64,000 nucleotides of DNA from Deltaproteobacteria bacterium (lineage in GTDB: Bacteria > Myxococcota > Myxococcia > Myxococcales > Anaeromyxobacteraceae). This document shows positions 49,341-58,411 of the stretch, in pieces; the stretch's first letter is position 1, and each line of letters begins with the position of its first letter. The notes beneath the pieces were generated by a model. The model had not been told where the DNA came from, did no database searches, and saw only the letters and a list, made by a program, of their open reading frames with translations. Location: positions 186,001 through 250,000 of the forward strand of contig JACRMN010000012.1 of NCBI GenBank assembly GCA_016214955.1. The letters are read 5' to 3'. Both the position numbers and the translations under genes were made by a program.

Positions 49341-50576
49341 ATGCGCCTCGCCCACCTGGCCGCGCTCCTGCTGCCGCTCCTGGCGGCCGGCTGCAACCTC
49401 GAGAGGACCTGCCGCACCACGCAGCGCTGCGACACGCAAGGCTTCCAGTGCGGGGCCTTCGTGGACGGCTGCGGCGTGCGCCACGACTGCGGGAGCTGCG
49501 GCGCGGGCCGGAGCTGCAGCCGCTCCGACGGCACGGCCGGCTTCTGCGCCCTCGCCGGCCCGCTGCCGCGCGCCGGCAACCCCGACGGCCACTGCCTCTC
49601 CACCCTGCCGCCGGAGGCCATGCCGGCCGACGCCTCCCACCCCACCGCGGTGGTGGGCACCGGCACCGCCGCGAGCTGCACCCACGACGCCCTGGCGGCG
49701 GCGGTGGCCGCGGGCGGCGTCATCACCTTCGACTGCGGCGCCGACCCGGTGACCATCCCGGTGACGGCCACGATCCGGCTCCGCACCGATCGCGACACCG
49801 TCATCGACGGCGGCAACCGGGTCACCCTCGACGGCGGCTTCGCGGTGCAGATCCTCCGCTGGGAGGACGGCAACTGGCTCACCAGCGACCGCGTCCTCAC
49901 GCTCCAGCACCTGGTGCTCCAGAACGGCAAGGCCACCGGCACGCGGCTCCTGGCCCCGCTGCCCGCGCCCTGCTCGCAGGGGTGGGTGGACGGCCAGGGC
50001 GGCGCGCTCTTCATGCGCAACGGAATCCTCCGCGCCGTGGACGTGACCTTCGCCGGCAACCAGGCCGCGCTCGTCGGCCCCGACACCGGCGGCGGCGCCG
50101 TCTACCTCCTGGGCGCCAGGCCGGCCACCTTCTCGAGCTGCAGCTTCCTCGCCAACCGGGCCAGCAACGCGGGCGCGCTGGGCGGCCTCTTCGCCACCCT
50201 CTCCGTCTACGACAGCCTGTTCGACGGCAACGACGCCACCGGGAGCGGCGCCAACTCCGACGACGCCGCCCGCTGCCCCTACGTCAACGAGAACGGCCAG
50301 CACCAGGTGGGCTCGGGCGGCAACGGCGGCGCCATCTACAGCGACGGCGTGGCCATGGACGTGACCGTCTGCGGCACCCAGGTGCGGAACAACCACGCCG
50401 GCGCCTTCGGGGCCGCCATCTTCTTCACCAGCAACGACCAGAGCCGCCGCGGCACCCTCGCCATCCGCGACGCGCTGATGTTCCAGAACGTCCAGGACGA
50501 GGCGGCCTGGCAGTGGCGGCCCGGCATCTCCACCAACGCCGCCACCGTGGAGCCGGTGAACTCCGACATCCGCTGA
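49341..50576 (+). CDS. Cys-rich lipoprotein with right-handed beta-helix domain
   Basis: A 411-residue surface or periplasmic lipoprotein: lipobox LLAAGC puts the lipidated Cys at residue 18. It is followed by a Cys-dense EGF-like stretch (CNLERTCRTTQRC, CGVRHDCGSCGAGRSC). The rest is a parallel beta-helix of the pectate-lyase/polymorphic outer-membrane type (TVIDGGNRVTLDGG, GGALFMRNGILRAVDVTFAGNQA, GGAIYS). Proteins of this design are common in myxobacteria and usually uncharacterised. Expression may start from TGgTACCTT at 49324-49332. Confidence 0.72.
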   Translation: MRLAHLAALLLPLLAAGCNLERTCRTTQRCDTQGFQCGAFVDGCGVRHDCGSCGAGRSCSRSDGTAGFCALAGPLPRAGNPDGHCLSTLPPEAMPADASHPTAVVGTGTAASCTHDALAAAVAAGGVITFDCGADPVTIPVTATIRLRTDRDTVIDGGNRVTLDGGFAVQILRWEDGNWLTSDRVLTLQHLVLQNGKATGTRLLAPLPAPCSQGWVDGQGGALFMRNGILRAVDVTFAGNQAALVGPDTGGGAVYLLGARPATFSSCSFLANRASNAGALGGLFATLSVYDSLFDGNDATGSGANSDDAARCPYVNENGQHQVGSGGNGGAIYSDGVAMDVTVCGTQVRNNHAGAFGAAIFFTSNDQSRRGTLAIRDALMFQNVQDEAAWQWRPGISTNAATVEPVNSDIR

Positions 50577-50623
50577 CGCGCCGGCCGCACCGGTGGGACG
50601 AGCCCCGCGCCTCGAGCCCACGC

Positions 50624-51718
50624 CTAGAGCAGGTACGGCGCCCCGCAGCGGCCGCAGATGGCCCGGATCTGCTCGGCCAGCGGCGCCGGGACGGCGAGGG
50701 TGCCCGCGGTCCGCGCGGCGCGCGCCGCCTCCTCCGGATCGCCCGCCACCAGCACCGGGAGCGACGGCTCGGCCGGCGGCGTGGCCCGCAGCGCGTCGAG
50801 CACCAGGTCGGCGTCGGCCTCGAAGGCCCCCTCCTCGCGGAAGGCCCGCGGATCCAGGGCCAGGAAGAAGTGGCCGATGTCGTCGGGGCTGCCCGCGGGG
50901 CGGGTGCGGTTGCGGACCGGCGAGAAGGAGGCGCCGGAGAGGGTGGAGGAGAGGAGCTGCACCATCACCCCGAGCCCGTACCCCTTGTGGCTCGCCATCT
51001 CGGCGGTGCCGCCCAGCGGCGTGAGGCCGCCCCCGCCGGCGCTGCGGCGCCGCCACACCAGGTCCATGGCCTGCCCCGGGTCGGTCACCGGCCGGCCCCG
51101 CTCGTCCACCACCCAGCCGCCCGGCACCGGCCAGCCGTTGAGCTCGTGCACCTTCACCTTGTTGGCGGCGGCGGTGCTGGTGGACATGTCGAGCAGGAAG
51201 GGCCGGTTGCGCCCGGCCGGCGCCGCGAAGGCCAGCGGATTCGTGCCCAGCACCGGGGCCGTGCCGCGGGTGGGGACCACGGTGACGTCGCGGGTGGAGC
51301 TGGTCACCAGGCCCAGGAGGCCGCGCGGCGGCGCCAGGGCCGCGTAGTAGCCGAGTGCGCCGAAGTGGTGCGAGTTGCGCACCGCCACCGCCCCCACGCC
51401 CACTGCCAGCGCCTTCTCCATGGCGAGCCGCATGCCGGCCACGCCGGCCGGGTGGCCCAGCCCGGCGCCGGCGTCGACGAGCGCGGTGGCCGGCCCCTCC
51501 CGCACCACCCGCGGCCGGGCCCGGAGGTCGAGCTTGCCGGCGCGCCAGCCGCCCTCGTACATCATCAGCATCGAGAGGCCGTGGGAGTCGATGCCGGCCA
51601 GGTCGGCGTAGACCATGGCCTCCACGGTGGTCTCCAGGAGATCCGGCGCCAGGCCCCAGGCGCCGAGCACCGCTCCGATCTGTGCCCGCACCCGCTCCAG
51701 CGGGACGTCGGTGCTCAC
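50624..51718 (-). CDS. Malate/lactate/ureidoglycolate-type dehydrogenase (Ldh2 family)
   Basis: A 364-residue NAD(P)-dependent oxidoreductase of the Ldh2/YiaK family. Catalytic His is in VRNSHHFGALGYY (about 115-127), with LGTNPLAFAAPA, LLDMSTSTAAANKV and MASHKGYGLGVMVQLL. The GTG start overlaps the stop of the dehydratase gene. In a sugar-diacid operon it could oxidise or reduce a 2-hydroxy/2-keto acid intermediate; substrate not determined. Confidence 0.87.
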   Translation of the reverse strand: MSTDVPLERVRAQIGAVLGAWGLAPDLLETTVEAMVYADLAGIDSHGLSMLMMYEGGWRAGKLDLRARPRVVREGPATALVDAGAGLGHPAGVAGMRLAMEKALAVGVGAVAVRNSHHFGALGYYAALAPPRGLLGLVTSSTRDVTVVPTRGTAPVLGTNPLAFAAPAGRNRPFLLDMSTSTAAANKVKVHELNGWPVPGGWVVDERGRPVTDPGQAMDLVWRRRSAGGGGLTPLGGTAEMASHKGYGLGVMVQLLSSTLSGASFSPVRNRTRPAGSPDDIGHFFLALDPRAFREEGAFEADADLVLDALRATPPAEPSLPVLVAGDPEEAARAARTAGTLAVPAPLAEQIRAICGRCGAPYLL

Positions 51719-53250
51719 CCCACCACCCCGATCTGCCAGGGCAGGAACTCGTGGTCGCCCATGCCCAGCGCCTCGCTCTTGGTCCGCTCCCCAGAGGCGG
51801 TGGCCAGCAGGCGGGCGAAGATCCGCTGGCCCATCTCCGGGATGGAGCAGGTGCCCTCCAGGATCTCGCCGCAGTCGAGGTCCATGTCCTCCTCCAGCCG
51901 CCGGTACATGGGGGTGTTGGTGGCCAGCTTCAGCGTGGGCGCCGGCTTGGAGCCGAAGGCCGAGCCGCGGCCGGTGGTGAAGGCGATGAGGTTGGCGCCG
52001 CCGGCGATCTGGCCGGTGGAGGAGACCGGGTCGTAGCCGGGCGTGTCCATGAAGACCAGGCCTCGGGACGTCACCGGCTCGGCGTACCGGTACACCGCCA
52101 TGAGCGGGCCGGTTCCGCCCTTCATCGCCGAGCCCAGCGACTTCTCGAAGATGTTGGCCAGGCCGCCCTTGTCGTTGCCCGGGCTGACGCGGCCGTTGAT
52201 CTGCACGTCGCGGCCGGCGGCGTACTCGTGCTTCCACCACCGCACCCGCTCCAGCAGCGCCTCGCCCACCGCCCGGCTGGCGGCGCGGCGGGTGAGGGTG
52301 TGCTCGACGCCGTAGATCTCCGGCGTCTCGGAGAGGATGGCGGTCCCGCCGTGCCGGACCAGCAGATCCACCGCCGCGCCCAGCGCCGGGTTGGCGGTGA
52401 CCGAGGAGAAGGCGTCGGAGCCGCCGCACTGGAGCCCCACCGTGAGGTGGCTGGCCGGCACCGTCCGCCGCGCCACCCGGCTGGCCGCGGGCAGCATCTC
52501 CTGCACCGCGGCGATGCCGGCCTCGATGGTCCGGCGCGTGCCGCCCGACTCCTGCATGGTGAAGGTGCGCACCGTGGGCCCGGTGACGAGCCGCCCGGCG
52601 GCACAGAAGCCGGCCAGGTCGTTGCGCTCGCACCCCAGCGACACCACCAGCACCGCCGCCAGGTTGGGGTGCCGGGCCACGCCCCCCAGGGTGCGCCGCA
52701 GCAGCGCCATGGGCTCGCCGGTCATCTCCATGGCGCAGCCCAGCGGGTGGGAGAAGGCGGCCACGCCGTCCACGCCGGGGTAGGCGGCGAGCCGCTCGGG
52801 CGTGAACCAGTCGGCGATGCGCCGCACCACCGTGGCCGAGCAGTTCACCGTGGAGACGATGCCCACGTAGTTGCGGGTGCCCACGCGCCCGTCGGGCCGG
52901 ACGATGCCCTGGAAGGTGGCTCGCTCCGCCTCGGGGAGCAGCGCCACCGGGGCGAAGTCGCGCCCGATGGCCGGGTCGCGCTCGAACTCCTCGAAGGCAA
53001 CGTTGTGGCTGTGCACCCAGGTGCCAGGCGCGAGGTCGGCGCCTGCGAAGCCGATCACCTCGGCGTACTTGCGGATGGGCTCGCCGCGCCGGATGGCGGC
53101 GGCCGCCACCTTGTGGCCGGCGGCCACGTCGCTCGAGGTGACGAGGCGCTCCTCCGGGACCGCGGTGCCGGCCGGGACGTCGGTGCGGGCCACCAGCACG
53201 TTGTCGGCGGGGTGGAGCCGGAGGAAGGGGCGGTGGAGGGGCTGGGACAT
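51715..53250 (-). CDS. Altronate/galactarate dehydratase family protein
   Basis: A 511-residue UxaA/GarD-family enzyme: N-terminal SAF domain (about 10-85; DNVLVARTDVPAGT, GHKVAAAAIRRGEPIRKY), then the catalytic dehydratase part (GTRNYVGIVSTVNCSATV, SLGCERNDL, LQCGGSDAFSSVTANPALG, SPGNDKGGL). It dehydrates a sugar (di)acid to a 2-keto-3-deoxy acid. Because glucarate dehydratase lies in the same locus, galactarate is a likely substrate, but altronate is possible. GGGAG site; a LacI-type operator lies 41 bases upstream. Confidence 0.88.
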   Translation of the reverse strand: MSQPLHRPFLRLHPADNVLVARTDVPAGTAVPEERLVTSSDVAAGHKVAAAAIRRGEPIRKYAEVIGFAGADLAPGTWVHSHNVAFEEFERDPAIGRDFAPVALLPEAERATFQGIVRPDGRVGTRNYVGIVSTVNCSATVVRRIADWFTPERLAAYPGVDGVAAFSHPLGCAMEMTGEPMALLRRTLGGVARHPNLAAVLVVSLGCERNDLAGFCAAGRLVTGPTVRTFTMQESGGTRRTIEAGIAAVQEMLPAASRVARRTVPASHLTVGLQCGGSDAFSSVTANPALGAAVDLLVRHGGTAILSETPEIYGVEHTLTRRAASRAVGEALLERVRWWKHEYAAGRDVQINGRVSPGNDKGGLANIFEKSLGSAMKGGTGPLMAVYRYAEPVTSRGLVFMDTPGYDPVSSTGQIAGGANLIAFTTGRGSAFGSKPAPTLKLATNTPMYRRLEEDMDLDCGEILEGTCSIPEMGQRIFARLLATASGERTKSEALGMGDHEFLPWQIGVVG

Positions 53251-53290
53251 GGCGGGCTCCCGCCGGGCCCGTGGACGGGCGGGCCCGTAG

Positions 53291-53306
53291 ATGGTAACGC
53301 TATCAT
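53291..53306. promoter_or_regulatory. LacI-type operator between dehydratase and aldolase genes
   Basis: ATGGTAACGCTATCAT is a near-palindrome with the central CG typical of LacI-family sites. Its partner at 55280-55295 agrees at 14 of 16 positions in reverse complement. It lies in the 93-base gap between two divergent genes. Confidence 0.65.
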
Positions 53307-53343
53307 ACCGGGCGCCGAGGCGCCCGTCCCCGAGGAGGCCCCC

Positions 53344-54114
53344 ATGGAGATGCCCCGGAACGCCCTCAAGGCCGCCCTGCGGGAGGGGCGGCGGCAGGTC
53401 GGCCTGTGGAGCAGCCTGGCCACGCCCCACACCGTGGCGGTGGTGGCCGGCGCCGGCTTCGACTGGATCCTCCTCGACGCCGAGCACGCCCCCGCCGACC
53501 TGGCCGCCACCCATGCCCAGCTCCAGGCGATGGCCGGGGGCACGGCCACCCCGGTGGTGCGCCCGCCCTGGAACGACGCCGTGCTGCTGAAGCGCTACCT
53601 CGACCTCGGGGCCCAGAGCTTCCTGGTGCCCATGGTGCAGGACGCCGACGAGGCGCGCCGGGCGGTGGCCGCCACCCGCTACCCGCCCCAGGGCGTGCGC
53701 GGCGTCTCGGTGGCCATGCGCGCCAACGCCTGGGGCCGCGTGAAGGACTACCACCACCGCGCCAACGCCGAGATCTGTCTGCACGTGCAGCTCGAGACCC
53801 GGCGCTCGCTCGAGAACCTGGAGGCCATCGCCGCGGTGGAGGGCGTGGACGGCCTCTTCATCGGGCCGAGCGACCTGGCCGCCGACCTGGGCCACCTGGC
53901 CGACGGCGCCCACCCCGAGGTGCGCGCCGCCATCGACGGCGCCATCCGGCGCATCGCCGCCACCGGCAAGGCGGCCGGGATCCTGGCGCCGGTGGAGGCC
54001 GACGCGCGCCACTGGATGGACCTGGGCGCCACCTTCGTGGCGGTGGGCAGCGACCTGGGGATCCTGGCGCGCCAGAGCGAGGCGCTGGCCCGGAAGTTCC
54101 AGCCCGGCGCCTAG
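53344..54114 (+). CDS. HpcH/HpaI-family 2-keto-3-deoxy-acid aldolase
   Basis: A 256-residue class II aldolase of the GarL/RhmA type. DWILLDAEHAPADL, the base region PVVRPPWNDAVLLKRYLDLGAQSFLVPMVQ, metal ligands in CLHVQLETRRSLEN and FIGPSDLAADLG, and VAVGSDLGIL are all present. Cleaves 2-keto-3-deoxy- or 5-keto-4-deoxy-glucarate to pyruvate (or tartronate semialdehyde plus pyruvate). This supplies the substrate for the reductase at 61078. Preceded by a GAGGAGG site. Confidence 0.88.
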   Translation: MEMPRNALKAALREGRRQVGLWSSLATPHTVAVVAGAGFDWILLDAEHAPADLAATHAQLQAMAGGTATPVVRPPWNDAVLLKRYLDLGAQSFLVPMVQDADEARRAVAATRYPPQGVRGVSVAMRANAWGRVKDYHHRANAEICLHVQLETRRSLENLEAIAAVEGVDGLFIGPSDLAADLGHLADGAHPEVRAAIDGAIRRIAATGKAAGILAPVEADARHWMDLGATFVAVGSDLGILARQSEALARKFQPGA

Positions 54115-54138
54115 GAGGCCGCGCCGGGCCGGCGCCGG

Positions 54139-55224
54139 TCAGGTGGTCTCGCGCTCGATGATCTGGAAGCCCACGTCCACCACCTTGGGGCCGGCCGGCT
54201 TGCCCTCGATGCGGGCCAGCAGCGCCTCGGCCGCCAGCCGCCCGATGCCGTGCCTGTCGATGCGCACCGAGGAGAGCGCCGGCACCGTCTCCGCCGCGAA
54301 TTCCAGGTCGCCGAAGCCCAGCACCGCCAGCCGGGAAGGGATGGCGATGCCCCGCACCTGGGCCTCGGCAAGCACGCCGTGGGCGAAGGCGTCGGAGGAG
54401 CAGACCACGGCGTCGGCGTCGGTGCCCCGATCGAGCAGCGCAGCGAAGGCCTGGCGGCCGCCGCGCAGGGTGGAGGGGGCCGGAACCAGGCTGGCCCCGG
54501 CCTCGCCGAGCCCGTGGCGGGCCAGCGACTCGAGCAGCCCCTTGCGCCGGCGCAAGGCGCGCTCGTCGTCGGCCCAGACGCTGGCGATGCGCCGGTAGCC
54601 CTTGCCCACCAGGTAGTCGCCCACCGCCGCGCCCACCTGCTCGTGCGAGAAGCCGATGACCATGTCGATGGGGCTGGTGGTCAGGTCCCAGACCTCGACC
54701 ACCGGGACGTGGGCGGTGAGCAGGCGCCGGCGGCTGTCGCGAGAGTGGTTCACGCCCACCACGAAGACGGCGTCCGGGCGCCGGCTGAGGATGGCGCTCA
54801 CCAGCGCCTCCTCGCGCGAGCCGTGGCTGGCGTAGCCGGTCATCCCCAGCACCACCTGGTAGCGCGCCTCCCAGAGCGTGTCGGTCAGCGACTGGATGGT
54901 GTCGACGAAGATGGAGTTCACTACCGTGGGCACGAGCGCCGCCACCAGCCGGCTGCGCCGCGAGGCCAGCCCGCCGGCCAGCATGTTGGGCACGTAGCCG
55001 GTGCGGGCGATGACGCGCTGCACCTGGGCCACGGTGTCGGCGTGCACCAGCTCGGGCCGGTTCACCACCCGGGAGACGGTGATGGGGGAAACGCCCGCGA
55101 TCTTGGCCACGTCGGCCAGCGTCACCGCGTTGGTGGAGCGGCTGGCGCGCCGCCGGCCGCGGCCCCTCGGGGCGCGGCGCTCCGGCCGGGGGTGCGGCGC
55201 GGTGACTGGGGGCTTCCGTCTCAT
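54139..55224 (-). CDS. LacI-family transcriptional regulator
   Basis: A 361-residue repressor-type protein: basic N-terminal extension (about 1-33), HTH (TLADVAKIAGVSPITVSRVVN, about 34-54), hinge, and periplasmic-binding-protein-like effector domain (LVAALVPTVVNSIFVDTI, DAVVCSSDAFAHGVLAEA, LAVLGFGDLEFAA). Start at 55224, since a longer frame would read through the operator at 55280-55295. It probably represses the flanking sugar-acid genes and responds to a diacid or its dehydration product. Confidence 0.9.
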   Translation of the reverse strand: MRRKPPVTAPHPRPERRAPRGRGRRRASRSTNAVTLADVAKIAGVSPITVSRVVNRPELVHADTVAQVQRVIARTGYVPNMLAGGLASRRSRLVAALVPTVVNSIFVDTIQSLTDTLWEARYQVVLGMTGYASHGSREEALVSAILSRRPDAVFVVGVNHSRDSRRRLLTAHVPVVEVWDLTTSPIDMVIGFSHEQVGAAVGDYLVGKGYRRIASVWADDERALRRRKGLLESLARHGLGEAGASLVPAPSTLRGGRQAFAALLDRGTDADAVVCSSDAFAHGVLAEAQVRGIAIPSRLAVLGFGDLEFAAETVPALSSVRIDRHGIGRLAAEALLARIEGKPAGPKVVDVGFQIIERETT

Positions 55225-55279
55225 GGCTGCAGTGTGCCCTTGACAAGCCCGGCGGGAAACCGTCACAGTGTGCCACGGA

Positions 55280-55295
55280 ATGATAGCGTTGTCAT
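55280..55295. promoter_or_regulatory. LacI-type operator between regulator and transporter genes
   Basis: ATGATAGCGTTGTCAT is a close inverted repeat centred on CG. A TTGACA box (55240-55245) 35 bases upstream could be the -35 of the plus-strand tct operon, placing the operator just downstream of its -10. The same site also lies ahead of the regulator gene, allowing autoregulation. Confidence 0.65.
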
Positions 55296-55361
55296 TCCGC
55301 GCAGCCCACGGCAATCGAGCGCGGTTCCCTGGTCCCCCCGCAGCGCATCGAGGAGGCCGAC

Positions 55362-55811
55362 GTGAACGCCTGGTACCGGACCACCGCGGTCCTGCTGCTC
55401 CTGGTCTCGGGCCTGGTGCTGCAGCAGTCGGTGCAGGTGCTGCGCATCCACGAGGACGGGCAGCCCGGGTCGGGCTTCATGCCCTTCGGGCTGGGGCTGG
55501 CGCTGGCCGCGCTCTCCCTGGCGCTCCTCGTCAAGCACCGGCGCCGCGACGCCGAGCGCCGCCCGTTCTGGGAGAGGCGCGCCTGGCTGCACCCGCTCCT
55601 GGCCGTCGCCCTCACCGCCGGGTTCATCGTGGTGTTCGACGACGTGGGCGCCATCACCAGCGTGGCCGTGCTGGTGACCTGCTGGCTCTGGCTGGTGTCC
55701 CGGAAGTCGCTCCCGATCTCGGCCCTCACCGGCGTCCTCACCGCCGCCGCGGTGCACGTGATCTTCGAGCGCTTCCTCCAGACCCCCTTCCCCCGCGGCT
55801 TGCTGTTCTAG
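55362..55811 (+). CDS. tctB: Tripartite tricarboxylate transporter small permease
   Basis: A 149-residue protein with four predicted helices (about 5-25, 38-58, 73-93, 97-135). It carries the DGQPGSGFMPFGLGLAL segment characteristic of TctB. GTG start with GAGGAGG upstream. First gene of the transporter operon, 18 bases before tctA. Confidence 0.88.
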   Translation: MNAWYRTTAVLLLLVSGLVLQQSVQVLRIHEDGQPGSGFMPFGLGLALAALSLALLVKHRRRDAERRPFWERRAWLHPLLAVALTAGFIVVFDDVGAITSVAVLVTCWLWLVSRKSLPISALTGVLTAAAVHVIFERFLQTPFPRGLLF

Positions 55812-55829
55812 CGCCGGGAGACCGCCCCC

Positions 55830-57329
55830 ATGTTCGACCTCGCTGGGCTGGCGCAGGGCTTCGGGATCGCCTTCACCTCCGTCAACCTGCTCTGGGCCTT
55901 CATCGGCGCGCTGCTGGGCACGGCGGTGGGCGTGCTCCCCGGCCTGGGGCCGGCGGCCACCATCGCGCTGCTGCTCCCGGTGAGCATGAAGATGGGCTCG
56001 CCGGTCACGGCCATCATCCTGATGTCGGGCATCTTCTACGGCGCCATGTACGGCGGCTCGACCACCTCCATCCTGCTCAACATCCCGGGCGAGGCCGCCT
56101 CGGTGGTCACCTGCATGGACGGCCACCAGATGGCCAGGAAGGGGAGGGCGGGCGCGGCGCTGGGCATCGCCGCCATCGGCTCCTTCGTCGCCGGCACCGT
56201 CGGCGTCATCGGCCTCTCGGCGGTGGCCCCGCCGCTGGCCTCCTTCGCGCTGCGCTTCGGGCCGCCGGAGTACTTCTCGCTCACCGTGGTGGGCCTCTTG
56301 CTGGCCACCTACCTGGCCGGCGACCAGCCCCTGCGCGGCTTCATCATGGCGGTGCTGGGGCTGATCCTGGGCTGCATCGGCCTCGATCCGCTCTCGGGCG
56401 CCGTGCGCTTCGCCTTCGGCGTGCCCGACCTGATGAGCAACCTCGACTTCGTCACCCTGGCCATGGGGCTCTTCGGCGTCGGCGAGATCCTCGTCAGCCT
56501 GGAGGAGGGCAGCGCCGCCTCGATCCTCACCACCACCGTGAAGAACGTCTTCCCCACCCTCGCCGATCTGGCCCGCAGCGGCTGGGCCATGGTGCGGGGC
56601 TCGGTGATCGGCTTCTTCGTCGGCATCCTGCCCGGCGGGGGCGCGGTGCTCTCCTCGCTGGTCTCCTACGCCGTCGAGAAGCGGGTCTCGAAGCACCCCG
56701 AGGAGTTCGGGCAGGGGGCCATCGAGGGCGTGGCCGGGCCCGAGGCGGCCAACAACTCCGCCGCCTCCGCCTCCTTCATCCCGCTCCTCACCCTGGGCAT
56801 CCCGGGCAACGCCTCCACCGCCATGATCTTCGCGGCGCTGCTCATCCACGGCGTCACGCCCGGGCCGTTCCTGATCAAGGAGCACCCGGACGTCTTCTGG
56901 GGCGTGGTGGCCTCCATGTACATCGGCAACGTGATGCTGCTGGTGCTCAACCTCCCGCTGGTGGGGATGTGGGCCAAGCTGCTCAAGGTGCCCTACGCCT
57001 TCCTGGCGCCGATGATCATGGTGCTCACGCTGGTGGGCGTCTTCAGCGTGGGCAACAGCGTCTTCGACATCTGGGTGATGCTGGCGCTGGGCGTGCTCGG
57101 CTACCTGGCCCGCAAGCTCGCGTTCGACCTCGGGCCGCTGCTCCTGGCCTTCGTGCTCGGGCCCATCATGGAGCGCTCGCTGCGCCAGTCGCTGCTCATG
57201 AGCGGCGGCCGGCCGGGGATCTTCCTGGCCCGCCCCATCAGCGCCACGCTGCTGGCCGCCGCCGCGCTCTTCCTGGCCTTCGGCGCCTGGTCGGGGCGGC
57301 GCCGGCGGCGGCAGGCCGCTCCGGCCTGA
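55830..57329 (+). CDS. tctA: Tripartite tricarboxylate transporter large permease
   Basis: A 499-residue permease with about twelve helices and the TctA hallmarks [22 protein letters not shown] (about 29-50), [22 protein letters not shown], a second half-repeat [20 protein letters not shown], and [22 protein letters not shown]. Works with TctB and the TctC binding protein to take up organic (di)acids by sodium or proton symport. GGGAG lies upstream of the ATG. Confidence 0.93.
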   Translation: MFDLAGLAQGFGIAFTSVNLLWAFIGALLGTAVGVLPGLGPAATIALLLPVSMKMGSPVTAIILMSGIFYGAMYGGSTTSILLNIPGEAASVVTCMDGHQMARKGRAGAALGIAAIGSFVAGTVGVIGLSAVAPPLASFALRFGPPEYFSLTVVGLLLATYLAGDQPLRGFIMAVLGLILGCIGLDPLSGAVRFAFGVPDLMSNLDFVTLAMGLFGVGEILVSLEEGSAASILTTTVKNVFPTLADLARSGWAMVRGSVIGFFVGILPGGGAVLSSLVSYAVEKRVSKHPEEFGQGAIEGVAGPEAANNSAASASFIPLLTLGIPGNASTAMIFAALLIHGVTPGPFLIKEHPDVFWGVVASMYIGNVMLLVLNLPLVGMWAKLLKVPYAFLAPMIMVLTLVGVFSVGNSVFDIWVMLALGVLGYLARKLAFDLGPLLLAFVLGPIMERSLRQSLLMSGGRPGIFLARPISATLLAAAALFLAFGAWSGRRRRRQAAPA

Positions 57330-57385
57330 GGGCCGGGAGCTCTGGATTCACCGAAGGTGCATCAACCCCAAGGAGGAGGCAGGAC

Positions 57386-58354
57386 ATGCGAAGGCTCGTG
57401 TGGAGGCTCGGAGCGGTGGTGGCGGCCCTGGCGGCCGCGGGCGCGGTGGCGGCAGCGGAGTTCCCGGACAAGCCGGTGCAGCTCATCGTGCCTTACGGGG
57501 CCGGCGGCTCCACCGACCTCCTGGCGCGGGCGGTGGCCCAGGTGGCGCCCAGGTACTTCTCCCAGCCGCTGGTGGTGGTGAACAAGCCCGGCGGCGGGGC
57601 CATCCCCGGGCGGCTCGACGTCACCCGCGCCAAGGCCGACGGCTACACCCTGCTCTTCGGCTACGGCTCGGGAGAGGACCTGGTGGTGCCGCACCAGCGC
57701 CAGATCCCCTACGACGTCTTCAAGGACTTCGAGACCGTGGCCCGCATCTCCATCCACTCCATCGTCATCGCCGTCCCGGCCGAGTCGCCCTACAAGTCGC
57801 TCGCCGACCTGGCCAAGGCCGGCAAGGAGAAGGGCTCCCTCACCGCCGCCGTCTCCACCAAGGGCGCCGCGGTGGACATCACCTTCCTGCTCTTCGGAAA
57901 GGCCGCCGGCATCAAGGTGGTCACCATCCCGGGCTCGGGCGGCGCCGACGCCGTCACCCGGCTCATCGGCGGCCACGCCGACTTCGGCGGCGGCCACCCC
58001 AGCGAAGTCATCCCCCACATCAAGGCCGGCCGGCTCCGTGCGCTGGGCGTGGCCCTGGAGAAGCGCGACGGCACGCTCCCCAACGTGCCCACCTGCAAGG
58101 AGCAGGGCTACGACGTGGTCACCGCCGGCTCGGTGAAGGGCATCGCCGCGCCCAAGGGGACGCCCAGGGAGGTCGTGGCCGCGCTGGAGAGCCGCTTCCA
58201 GAAGATCGCCGCCGACCCCGAGTTCCACCGGATCATGGCCGACCTCTCCCAGCCGGTGGACTTCATGACCGCGGCCCAGTACCGCCCCTGGCTCGAGGCG
58301 GCCTCGGCGCAGTACGCCGGCCTCATCAAGACCCTCGGCGTGGAGACCAAGTAA
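57386..58354 (+). CDS. tctC: Tripartite tricarboxylate transporter binding protein (Bug family)
   Basis: A 322-residue periplasmic receptor: signal peptide ending AAGAVAAA, then FPDKPVQLIVPYGAGGSTDLLAR (the Bug-family N-terminal motif) and PAAKGTP-like region (AAPKGTPREVV). Strong AAGGAGGAGG ribosome site. Given the dehydratase genes around it, the ligand is probably glucarate, galactarate or a related diacid. Confidence 0.92.
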   Translation: MRRLVWRLGAVVAALAAAGAVAAAEFPDKPVQLIVPYGAGGSTDLLARAVAQVAPRYFSQPLVVVNKPGGGAIPGRLDVTRAKADGYTLLFGYGSGEDLVVPHQRQIPYDVFKDFETVARISIHSIVIAVPAESPYKSLADLAKAGKEKGSLTAAVSTKGAAVDITFLLFGKAAGIKVVTIPGSGGADAVTRLIGGHADFGGGHPSEVIPHIKAGRLRALGVALEKRDGTLPNVPTCKEQGYDVVTAGSVKGIAAPKGTPREVVAALESRFQKIAADPEFHRIMADLSQPVDFMTAAQYRPWLEAASAQYAGLIKTLGVETK

Positions 58355-58411
58355 GGAGGCGCGGCCCGCGCGCCGGCCCCGGCCGGCGTGCGGGGCCCCC
58401 CGGGACCGCCC

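Noticed and set aside
55225-55314. Longer N-terminus for the LacI regulator starting at 55314
   Set aside because: It would translate through the operator at 55280-55295; the internal ATG at 55224 gives a normal LacI N-terminus.
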